Below are positions 1 to 5,204 of a DNA stretch of 5,204 nt, piece by piece; positions within the stretch are counted from its first letter, which is position 1, and each line of letters opens with the position of its first letter. The stretch lies in contig JAKALZ010000151.1 of the NCBI GenBank assembly GCA_021813065.1, forward strand, positions 1-5,204, given 5' to 3'. Origin of the DNA: a bacterium. Its GTDB lineage: Bacteria > Spirochaetota > Spirochaetia > Treponematales > Rectinemataceae. The translations under genes were made by a program, and so were the position numbers. Below the pieces are notes generated by a model, which did no database searches, had not been told where the DNA came from, and saw nothing but the letters and a program-made list of their open reading frames with translations.

Positions 1-104
1 GAAATGAGATTGGGATACCAGGTTCTGCGCGTGCGATTCTTCGCGTGAGAAACGTTATTTCCGAAAAGGGTCCCTTTGCCGCAAACTTCACATACTCTCG
101 ACAT
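1..104 (-). CDS. rpmB: Large ribosomal subunit protein bL28, N-terminal part (cut by window edge)
   Basis: This is a structural protein of the 50S ribosomal subunit. Reading the minus strand from the ATG at 104-102 gives 34 codons and two further bases before the edge. The protein begins [20 protein letters not shown] and continues with a basic stretch ending RTWYPNLI, which is the recognisable bL28 N-terminus. Cys5 and Cys8 form the CxxC of the zinc-binding version of bL28; the second cysteine pair would lie beyond the window. A GGAG ribosome binding site at 111-114 stands 6 nt before the ATG. The gene has its own probable promoter at 133-162, so it can be transcribed independently of ffh, whose stop codon lies 86 nt upstream. 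The identification is firm; only the C-terminal half is unseen. Confidence 0.93.
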   Translation of the reverse strand, partial: MSRVCEVCGKGTLFGNNVSHAKNRTRRTWYPNLI

Positions 105-132
105 AGTAGTCTCCAAATAATTTAGTCGATGC

Positions 133-162
133 ACTATAGCGGAAAAGCGCGGCGCGTGTAAA
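133..162 (-). promoter_or_regulatory. Probable sigma70-type promoter of rpmB
   Basis: Read on the minus strand, the -35 box is TTTACA (157-162, five of six consensus bases). An 18-nt spacer follows, then the -10 box TATAGT (133-138, five of six). Transcription would begin near position 126 and leave a leader of about 20 nt carrying the GGAG site. The -35 box lies inside the descending arm of the inverted repeat that follows ffh. The match is seen in the sequence; activity is inferred. Confidence 0.6.
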
Positions 163-191
163 GTGGTGCGCGCCTCGCGTTTTACACGCGC
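151..191 (-). terminator. Inverted repeat at the ffh 3' end, possible terminator
   Basis: A perfect 11-bp inverted repeat pairs 181-191 with 152-162, with an 18-nt loop. It starts at the last base of the ffh stop codon. A second, mutually exclusive GC stem pairs 169-174 with 151-156 (GGCGCG/CGCGCC) and is followed by GCGC and only four T residues (minus strand 146-143). The position fits transcription termination after ffh. The T-tract is short, so termination may be weak or the stem may only protect the 3' end of the message. Confidence 0.5.
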
Positions 192-1519
192 TATTTTCCC
201 CCGGCTCCGAACATTTTCGCCATCGCGCCCTTGTTCCGCACCATCTTCTTCATCATGAGCCGGCTCTTTTCGAACTTCTTGATGAGCCGATTCACTTCAG
301 CCACCGAGGTGCCCGAGCCCTTCGCGATGCGCGATCGGCGTGTGGGGCCGATGATGAGGTGGTTCTGACGCTCCTTCCTGGTCATCGAGAGGAGGATGGC
401 TTCCTCGTACTTCATCTCTTCGAGATCGATGCGATCTTCGTCAACCTGGCCAGCGAGGCCAGGGATCATTTCGAGCATGGACTTTACCGAGCCCATTTTC
501 TTTACTTTGCGGATTTGGTCAAGATAATCCTCGAGGTTGAAGGACTCCTGGCTCAGCTTGCGCTCGAGCTCGAGGGCTTCCTTCTGGTCGTAGACCTCTT
601 GCGCCTTCTCGACGAGCGAGACGACGTCGCCCATGCCGAGGATGCGGTTCGCGATTCGGTCGGGGTAGAATGGCTCGAGGCCCTCCATCCGCTCGCTCAC
701 ACCGATGAACTTTATCGCCTTCCCTGTGATGGACTTAAGCGAGAGCGCCGCGCCGCCTCGCGTGTCGGAATCGAACTTGGTGAGGATGGCGCCGGTGAGC
801 CCGATCTTCTCATCGAAAGCCTTGGCGATATCGACCGCCGATTGGCCCGTCATCGCGTCCGCCACGAGGAGGCTCTCCACGGGTGAGACGGCGTCGCGAA
901 TGCGCGAAAGCTCCTGCATCAGCGGCTCGTCGATCTGAAGCCGTCCCGCGGTATCGACGATGACGACATCGTGTCCCTCGCGCTTTGCGCGCGCCAGCGC
1001 GTTTCGCGCGACCTGCACGGCGTCTTTCGTGTCCTCACGGTACATGTCTACGCCCACCTGCCCCGCCAATACGGCGAGCTGTTCGATGGCCGCCGGCCGC
1101 ACGAGGTCACAGGCGGCGAGGAGGACTTTGCGGCCCTTCTTCGTGAGCATCGCCGCGAGCTTTGCCGCGGTGGTCGTTTTGCCGGAGCCCTGGAGACCCA
1201 GAAGGAGAATGACGCTCTGCGTGTCGGTTCCCCTGAGCGCGAGGTCCTGGCGCTCATCACCAAGGAGCGCGACCATCCGGTCGAAGACTATTTTGATGAA
1301 CTGCTGCCCGGGCGTTACGGAGCGGAGGACCTTCTCGCCCTTGGCCTCTTCGAGCGCGCCGTTGATGAAGCGCCGTACGACTCGGACATTGACATCGGCC
1401 TCAAGGAGGGCGATCTTGATGCGCTCCAAAGCCTCGTCGACATTCTTCTCCGAGATCGAGGATTTGCCGCTAATCGTTCGAAAGACATCGGTAAACGTCT
1501 CTGAAATCTTCTCAAGCAT
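191..1519 (-). CDS. ffh: Signal recognition particle protein Ffh (SRP54 GTPase)
   Basis: Ffh binds 4.5S/SRP RNA and signal sequences emerging from the ribosome. With the receptor FtsY it delivers nascent membrane proteins to SecYEG. The 442-residue length is typical. The N domain (about 1-90) contains ALLEADV (37-43). The G domain (about 100-295) shows the P-loop GLQGSGKT (108-115), DTAGR (189-193), the guanine-specificity motif TKFD (247-250) and RGGAALS (254-260). The M domain (about 305-435) has the RNA-binding SRIAKGSG (396-403) and a Met/Lys-rich end. The start is ATG with GGAAAG 5 nt upstream. It lies 22 nt after the HD-protein gene and is probably the last gene of the lepB-ftsI-HD-ffh transcript. 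[14 protein letters not shown] in place of the commoner TKLDGDARGGAALS resembles spirochaetal Ffh as I remember it. All motifs are intact. Confidence 0.97.
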   Translation of the reverse strand: MLEKISETFTDVFRTISGKSSISEKNVDEALERIKIALLEADVNVRVVRRFINGALEEAKGEKVLRSVTPGQQFIKIVFDRMVALLGDERQDLALRGTDTQSVILLLGLQGSGKTTTAAKLAAMLTKKGRKVLLAACDLVRPAAIEQLAVLAGQVGVDMYREDTKDAVQVARNALARAKREGHDVVIVDTAGRLQIDEPLMQELSRIRDAVSPVESLLVADAMTGQSAVDIAKAFDEKIGLTGAILTKFDSDTRGGAALSLKSITGKAIKFIGVSERMEGLEPFYPDRIANRILGMGDVVSLVEKAQEVYDQKEALELERKLSQESFNLEDYLDQIRKVKKMGSVKSMLEMIPGLAGQVDEDRIDLEEMKYEEAILLSMTRKERQNHLIIGPTRRSRIAKGSGTSVAEVNRLIKKFEKSRLMMKKMVRNKGAMAKMFGAGGK

Positions 1520-1541
1520 TGTTTCTTTCCATTATATAGAA

Positions 1542-2105
1542 TTAGAGATTGCCCTTGAGGCCGACATCGTCAGCGGCGCCACGCAGGGCCATAATTGTTT
1601 CTCCAATGAGCTCCTCAAGGGGCATGCCGAGCATCTCGGCGCCATGCTCGATGATGTCGCGCCGCACGCCCGCCGCGAAGGCAGCGCTCCCCCACTTCTT
1701 CTTCACCGATTTCACTTCCATGTCGAGCACGCTGCGCGAAGGACGGACGTACGCGCACGCGGCGATGAGGCCAGTAAGCTCATCGGTCGCGAAGAGCACC
1801 TTTTCCATCACCGCTTCTGGCTCAATCTCGCTGCAGATGCCCCATCCATGGCTCTCGACCGAGCGGATAAACGCGTCACCGCACCCCGCCGGCGCGAGGA
1901 TCTCTCTCGCGTGCTTCAGGTGCTCTTCGGGAAACTTCTGGTAGTCGATATCGTGCAGGAGCCCGACGAGACCCCAGTACTCTTCGTCTTCGCCGTATTT
2001 TCGCGCAAAGTGCCGCATAACCGCCTCAACAGAGAGGGCGTGGCGCCACAGCGAGTCGTCGCTGTTCCACTGCCTCCACAGCGACACTGCCTGATCTCTT
2101 GTCAT
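1542..2105 (-). CDS. HD-domain metal-dependent phosphohydrolase family protein, substrate unknown
   Basis: This is a 187-residue soluble protein of the HD superfamily, whose members usually hydrolyse phosphate esters of nucleotides with a bound divalent metal. The ligand set is complete from the ATG start: His22, the His51-Asp52 pair in GLLHDIDYQKFP, a further His86 in ESHGWG, and Asp108 in ATDELTG. No membrane segment or fused domain is visible, so it is a stand-alone cytoplasmic enzyme. A GTG codon at 2114 extends the frame by three residues. I chose the ATG at 2105 because GAGG (2114-2117) stands 8 nt before it and abuts the GTG. It sits 33 nt after the FtsI-type gene and 22 nt before ffh. 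I recognise the fold but not a named gene, and the substrate cannot be read from the sequence. Confidence 0.88.
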   Translation of the reverse strand: MTRDQAVSLWRQWNSDDSLWRHALSVEAVMRHFARKYGEDEEYWGLVGLLHDIDYQKFPEEHLKHAREILAPAGCGDAFIRSVESHGWGICSEIEPEAVMEKVLFATDELTGLIAACAYVRPSRSVLDMEVKSVKKKWGSAAFAAGVRRDIIEHGAEMLGMPLEELIGETIMALRGAADDVGLKGNL

Positions 2106-2113
2106 GTTGTGCA

Positions 2114-2117
2114 CCTC
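2114..2117 (-). promoter_or_regulatory. Ribosome binding site deciding the HD-protein start
   Basis: GAGG on the minus strand lies 8 nt before the ATG at 2105-2103. It overlaps the alternative in-frame GTG (2114-2112), which therefore has no usable site of its own. This supports the shorter protein. Confidence 0.6.
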
Positions 2118-2138
2118 GATAGAATGTGGTCTGGGCGT

Positions 2139-4028
2139 CTATTCTAGCTGAAGCACTATTCTTGCGCCAGACTGTATCGTCGAACCGGGCAGAGGCGTCT
2201 GCGCGGTCACGTACCCATCGCCTTCGAGCCGTACATCGAGGTCGGTGCGCAGGAGAAGCGGCAACAGCTGTCGCTTGGAAAAGCCCGTTAAATCCGGCAT
2301 CACCGCGCCGATAACGGCTGGCGTCGGCTCATAGATGGTCACCGCTCCCTCGTGCGACGCGCTCTGGCTCTTGCCGCGCGGCATTCCGAGAATGCTAATA
2401 GCCGCCTCGGCGGCGTCGCGCAGCACTGGCGCGGCGATCTGCCCGCCGAGATACGAATCGCCCTTCGGCTTCACAATCGCGACATATATGGCGATCTTTG
2501 GACTGTCCGCAGGGAGAATTCCGAGCGTGCTCGCGATGTAGTCGGTGTCTGAGTACGCGCGCGTCTTCATATCGATCATCTGCGCGGTGCCGGTTTTTAC
2601 CGCCATCGACACATCGGGCACTTTCGCGCGCCAGCCGGTGCCCTCGAGGCTCGCCACAGATTCCATCGCCGTGATCATCGCCCTCGAAGTCTCCTGCGAG
2701 AGGACTCTTCGCACCGCGGTCGGCTCGTGCGTGTAGATTGCGGTGCCGTTTCCATCTTCGATGCGAGCGACCGTTTCCGGCTTGAGAAGTATTCCGCCAT
2801 TCGCAATCGCTGAGGATGCGGTGATCATCTGCAACGCGGTGACGCGCACTTCTTGCCCGATCGCGACTGTTGGTTTTGTGCGCGCCGACCACGTGGCGGG
2901 ATCGCGCAGGCTCCCAGGATTTTCTCCTGGAGATCCTATTCCGGTTTTCTCTCCGAACCCAAAACTCAGAATGCGCGAATAGAAATCCTTTTCTGACATT
3001 CTATCGGAAGCGTAGCCCGCGCCAGCATTCGAGCTCTTCGCTAAAACACCCGCGAGATCGAGAATACCGTAGGAGTGCAGATCCTTGATGATGATCTTTT
3101 CGCCGGAAGGCAAGGTTCTCCGGTATGCGCCATCGCAGTTGTAGGTCGTCTTCGGCGTAATGAGTCCAGCGTCGAGTACGGAAGCCATCGAGAAAATTTT
3201 GAAGACGCTGCCCGGCTCATAAGAGTACACCGACATGCGGTCTTCTCGCTCGGACTCCATAAAACTGCCAAAAGTATTTGGATCGAAGTCAGGCATCTGG
3301 ACATACGAGAGCACCTCGCCGCTATTGACATCCATCGCCATAATAAACATCGATTCAGCCTTATTGAGCGCCATCGCCTGTCGGGCAATATTCTCGAGCG
3401 AATACTGAAGTCGAGCATCGATGGTCAGATAGATGTCCTCACCTCTCGACGCGATGCCTCGTGAGGTTTCGCTCTGAGCCCCGGAGAGTTCCTTGTCGTA
3501 TTTATATTCGATTCCTTCAAGACCGTGATTGCCCTCTCCCGTGAATCCGATCAGGTGGGACGCAAGTCGCCCTTCGGGATACATCCGCCCGTTTATTTCT
3601 TCCAGAACAAATCCAGACAGCTGCCCCTTGTCGAGCTTCTCTTGCAGTGGTTTCACCGCATCGACATCGAGCCGCTTTGCCAAATACACAAAATTCGTAC
3701 TCGAATCGCGAATCTTTCGCTGAAGCTCTTCGGTGCTCACCCCGAGGGTATGCGCGGCCAACGCGATATCGTCAGAAATGCTGTAGGGATCGACCTCGTT
3801 CTTTCGGATCGCGAGATTGAACTTTGGAATGTCGAAAGCCAAGAGCTTCCCATTCCTATCGAAAATAGTGCCCCGCTCCACCGGCGCGTTTGTCGTGAGC
3901 GCGTTTTTATCAGGCCCTTGTATCGCGAGAAGGCCATACCGCACGCATACGATAAGCGCGAATGCCGCCAACACCACGGAGAGTACGACTATTCTTCGCT
4001 GGAATCGAGTTTGCGCGTGATTTTCCAT
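2139..4028 (-). CDS. ftsI: Class B penicillin-binding protein (FtsI/PBP2 type peptidoglycan transpeptidase) with C-terminal PASTA domain
   Basis: This is a membrane-anchored D,D-transpeptidase that cross-links peptidoglycan, most likely at the division septum. Numbering is from the ATG (629 residues). There is a short basic cytoplasmic end and one membrane helix (about 13-35). The dimerisation region follows with RGTIFDRNG (52-60), then the transpeptidase domain with all three active-site motifs: SVFK (catalytic Ser274, Lys277), SSN (332-334) and KTG (478-480). A single PASTA repeat (about 572-629, starting near AVMPDLTG) ends the protein. A GTG at 4037 would add three residues. The ATG at 4028 is preferred because AGAGG (4037-4041) lies 8 nt upstream. 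The start is 5 nt from the lepB stop, which suggests translational coupling. No dcw-cluster genes lie beside it, so whether it is the sole FtsI or another class B enzyme is inferred from its architecture. Confidence 0.92.
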   Translation of the reverse strand: MENHAQTRFQRRIVVLSVVLAAFALIVCVRYGLLAIQGPDKNALTTNAPVERGTIFDRNGKLLAFDIPKFNLAIRKNEVDPYSISDDIALAAHTLGVSTEELQRKIRDSSTNFVYLAKRLDVDAVKPLQEKLDKGQLSGFVLEEINGRMYPEGRLASHLIGFTGEGNHGLEGIEYKYDKELSGAQSETSRGIASRGEDIYLTIDARLQYSLENIARQAMALNKAESMFIMAMDVNSGEVLSYVQMPDFDPNTFGSFMESEREDRMSVYSYEPGSVFKIFSMASVLDAGLITPKTTYNCDGAYRRTLPSGEKIIIKDLHSYGILDLAGVLAKSSNAGAGYASDRMSEKDFYSRILSFGFGEKTGIGSPGENPGSLRDPATWSARTKPTVAIGQEVRVTALQMITASSAIANGGILLKPETVARIEDGNGTAIYTHEPTAVRRVLSQETSRAMITAMESVASLEGTGWRAKVPDVSMAVKTGTAQMIDMKTRAYSDTDYIASTLGILPADSPKIAIYVAIVKPKGDSYLGGQIAAPVLRDAAEAAISILGMPRGKSQSASHEGAVTIYEPTPAVIGAVMPDLTGFSKRQLLPLLLRTDLDVRLEGDGYVTAQTPLPGSTIQSGARIVLQLE

Positions 4029-4033
4029 ATCCT

Positions 4034-4462
4034 TCACCTCTGGGGGAACACTTTTCCGATGATATCGTTGAGAGGAAGAGGCCCAAAATCTCGCGAATCG
4101 ATCGATTCCAGACCATTATCGCCCACAAGAAAATAAAGCGGAGACTCTTTTTCTCCACGAATTTCACCAATTCTCTTGATCACGCGTTCGCCATTGTCGG
4201 GACGCACAGCGGCCACCACATCACCCTCGCGAGGCTGCCCCCAGCGTATCGCATACCTGCCAGCGAAACCCCGAAGGCCGTAGGCTGCCTTCACAAGGAC
4301 AACAACCTCCCCGCCTCTATAATGCGGAAGCATTGATTTTCCTTGCACTACCGCGGCATCGACGACAAACATCCTCGCAAAAATAGCCAGAGCGACAACC
4401 GCCGCGATGGTGATTACAGTACCGTCTCGTCGTGCTGAGCGCGATGTTCCATTTTTTACCAT
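4034..4462 (-). CDS. lepB: Type I signal peptidase (family S26), minimal form
   Basis: This enzyme cuts signal peptides from secreted and membrane proteins on the outer face of the inner membrane with a Ser/Lys dyad. Its 142 residues carry a short basic N-terminus and one membrane helix (about 14-34). Box B is GKSMLPHYRGGE, with nucleophile Ser43. Box D is RVIKRIGE, with general base Lys96. Box E comprises GDN (114-116) and SIDSRDFG (120-127). It is shorter than Bacillus SipS (about 184 residues) and far shorter than E. coli LepB (324), lacking the second membrane helix and the extra periplasmic domain, but no catalytic element is missing. The start is ATG, with GAGGG (4470-4474) 7 nt upstream. 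It is the first gene of the minus-strand cluster, and its stop is 5 nt before the ftsI ATG. A genome may hold several S26 peptidases, so this may not be the only one. Confidence 0.92.
   Translation of the reverse strand: MVKNGTSRSARRDGTVITIAAVVALAIFARMFVVDAAVVQGKSMLPHYRGGEVVVLVKAAYGLRGFAGRYAIRWGQPREGDVVAAVRPDNGERVIKRIGEIRGEKESPLYFLVGDNGLESIDSRDFGPLPLNDIIGKVFPQR
4037..4041 (-). promoter_or_regulatory. Ribosome binding site deciding the ftsI start, inside lepB
   Basis: AGAGG on the minus strand is formed by the last sense codons of lepB and stands 8 nt before the ATG at 4028-4026. It overlaps the alternative GTG at 4037-4035. Ribosomes ending on lepB would be placed next to the ftsI start. Confidence 0.6.
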
Positions 4463-4484
4463 TCAAAATCCCTCAATTGTTCCC

Positions 4485-4513
4485 TTGTGCGCTTCTTTTC
4501 GACGACTTAAAGT
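4485..4513 (+). promoter_or_regulatory. Candidate promoter of the LysM-protein gene
   Basis: TTGTGC (4485-4490), a 17-nt spacer and TAAAGT (4508-4513) make a weak sigma70-like pair; the -35 box matches only the TTG and the -10 box matches four of six. It is placed about 40 nt before the ATG at 4551. Spacing and location support it, base matches only partly. Confidence 0.3.
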
Positions 4514-4550
4514 AAATTATCGGCCAGAAGCTGCCGATACAAAAGAAGCG
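4490..4550. repeat. Nested perfect inverted repeats in the divergent spacer
   Basis: The outer arms CGCTTCTTTT (4490-4499) and AAAAGAAGCG (4541-4550) are exact reverse complements over 10 bp and are separated by 41 nt. Inside them TATCGGC (4518-4524) and GCCGATA (4533-4539) form a second perfect 7-bp repeat with an 8-nt loop. The spacer contains the candidate promoters for both directions, so operator half-sites are one reading. The right outer arm also holds the AAGAAG just before the plus-strand ATG. Confidence 0.6.
4516..4544 (-). promoter_or_regulatory. Candidate promoter of the lepB-ftsI-HD-ffh operon
   Basis: On the minus strand a good -10 box GATAAT (4516-4521, five of six) lies about 55 nt before the lepB ATG. 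The -35 region is poor: TTGTAT (4537-4542) would have a 15-nt spacer, and TTTTGT (4539-4544) has a 17-nt spacer but few matches. The -10 box overlaps the left arm of the inner inverted repeat. Confidence 0.35.
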
Positions 4551-5204
4551 ATGAATCCACAGCATGAATCGGACGACATGGCACTGAAAGAGCGACACGC
4601 ATTCTCCACACCGCTCGTCTCTGTGATGTCCGGAGAAAATTTGAGCGCAAAAACGTCCGTGGTCAAACCGAGAAAGCGCCAACGTTTTCAAGTCAAGCTC
4701 CCTCGCCTGCGAAAATTGTCTGACAACACGCAAAAAGCGAATCCCTTTAAAAAGAAAGAAACCCAGCCTGAAGTAACGACCCCGCTCTTTCCGCCCGCGA
4801 GACTTAGAAAGATCAACCCATCTCCCTCTCGCGCGACCTCGGACATGCCGCAACCCAGCTCGGTTGAGATAGATTTAGCCGCGCACCCGGCTTCCACAAT
4901 CTCTGTTGCCCCCGTTGCCTCCACCCCCCGAATTCACCTTGGACTTATATTTAGGCTCCCCAAGCGATCCATTGCCTTCGCGCTCATTCTCGCCTCGATC
5001 GCTGGCGCGGCCATCCTCGCCTCGTCGCTCATCGTCAACGTGCATCCAATAATCTCTCTTCCCAACGAGGATTCAGCGCAGGCTGCCCTCATGGCGATGC
5101 TCGAACCGGACCCCACACCACCTTCAGCGAGCGATACTCCGCTTCCCCCGCTTCCCTCGATGCTCGTCGAGCGATCCTACACGGTACGGCGGGGAGACAC
5201 GCTG
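4551..5204 (+). CDS. LysM-domain single-pass membrane protein, N-terminal part (cut by window edge)
   Basis: The frame is open from the ATG at 4551 to the window edge, giving 218 residues. Residues 1-139 are rich in Lys, Arg, Pro and Ser and look disordered. A membrane helix covers about 140-163 and follows RLPKRS, so the basic part should be cytoplasmic and the rest periplasmic. A Pro/Ser/Thr-rich linker (about 171-204) leads to SYTVRRGDTL (209-218), the classic start of a LysM peptidoglycan-binding domain. The catalytic part, if any, lies outside the window; LysM plus M23 endopeptidase is a frequent pairing, but this is not visible here. The start is moderately sure: the upstream AAGAAG is weak and close, in-frame ATGs also occur at 4578 and 4626, and the frame stays open upstream into antisense lepB. 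The gene is divergent from lepB across an 88-nt spacer. Confidence 0.85.
   Translation, partial: MNPQHESDDMALKERHAFSTPLVSVMSGENLSAKTSVVKPRKRQRFQVKLPRLRKLSDNTQKANPFKKKETQPEVTTPLFPPARLRKINPSPSRATSDMPQPSSVEIDLAAHPASTISVAPVASTPRIHLGLIFRLPKRSIAFALILASIAGAAILASSLIVNVHPIISLPNEDSAQAALMAMLEPDPTPPSASDTPLPPLPSMLVERSYTVRRGDTL

Noticed and set aside
1531..1536. A perfect TATAAT on the minus strand just before ffh
   Set aside because: No acceptable -35 box lies 16-18 nt upstream, and the predicted start would fall inside the GGAAAG ribosome binding site at 1525-1530. The sequence is more simply the AT-rich gap before the site.
960..2147. A 395-codon plus-strand open frame crossing the 5' half of ffh and the whole HD gene
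   Set aside because: It lies opposite two genes with clear family motifs, its translation is low-complexity (Arg/Ser/Ala-rich) with no recognisable domain, and it spans the gene junction. It is a shadow of codon bias in a GC-rich genome.
4028..4037. GTG start for ftsI overlapping the lepB stop
   Set aside because: It is possible, but the AGAGG site touches the GTG and is properly spaced (8 nt) only for the ATG at 4028. The difference is three residues.
4407..4550. Longer N-terminal extension of the LysM protein (in-frame TTG at 4485 or ATG at 4407)
   Set aside because: The extension would run through the divergent promoter region and, for 4407, antisense into lepB, with no clear ribosome binding site.
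4473..4853. A 126-codon minus-strand open frame opposite the LysM gene
   Set aside because: It has no recognisable domain and ends in the divergent spacer, and the opposite strand encodes a convincing basic segment, membrane helix and LysM start.
4978..5033. Short repeated ctcgcctcg units
   Set aside because: They encode Leu/Ala/Ser of the membrane helix, and codon choice explains them.

Overview
The window holds six protein genes and no RNA gene, mobile element or CRISPR array that I can see. Five genes read on the minus strand and one on the plus strand. The Ffh protein, with its TPGQQFIKI and [14 protein letters not shown] stretches, and the moderately high G+C suggest a diderm bacterium of the Spirochaetota (Treponema/Spirochaeta-like). 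That assignment comes from memory of family sequences and is an inference.

From right to left on the minus strand, a compact probable operon runs lepB (minimal type I signal peptidase, 4034-4462), a class B penicillin-binding protein of the FtsI type with a C-terminal PASTA domain (2139-4028), an HD-domain hydrolase of unknown substrate (1542-2105), and ffh (SRP GTPase, 191-1519). The gaps are 5, 33 and 22 nt. A GC-rich inverted repeat starts at the ffh stop codon. It is followed by a good sigma70-like promoter and the start of rpmB (ribosomal protein bL28), which is cut by the left edge of the window.

Divergently, on the plus strand from 4551, lies the 5' part of a gene for a single-pass membrane protein. 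It has a long basic, proline-rich N-terminal region, one transmembrane helix and the beginning of a LysM domain, and it is cut by the right edge. Its downstream domain is unknown; an M23-type peptidase would be a common partner.

The 88-bp divergent spacer (4463-4550) carries two nested perfect inverted repeats and overlaps the likely promoters for both directions. It is the only clear regulatory structure here besides the ffh/rpmB junction.

By function, the minus-strand cluster combines co-translational membrane targeting (Ffh), signal peptide removal (LepB) and septal peptidoglycan cross-linking (FtsI), next to a divergent peptidoglycan-binding protein. The theme is envelope biogenesis. I found no evidence of a previously undescribed system. 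The points worth a second look are the spacer repeats, the overlapping terminator and promoter before rpmB, the unusual gene grouping, and the unassigned HD and LysM proteins.
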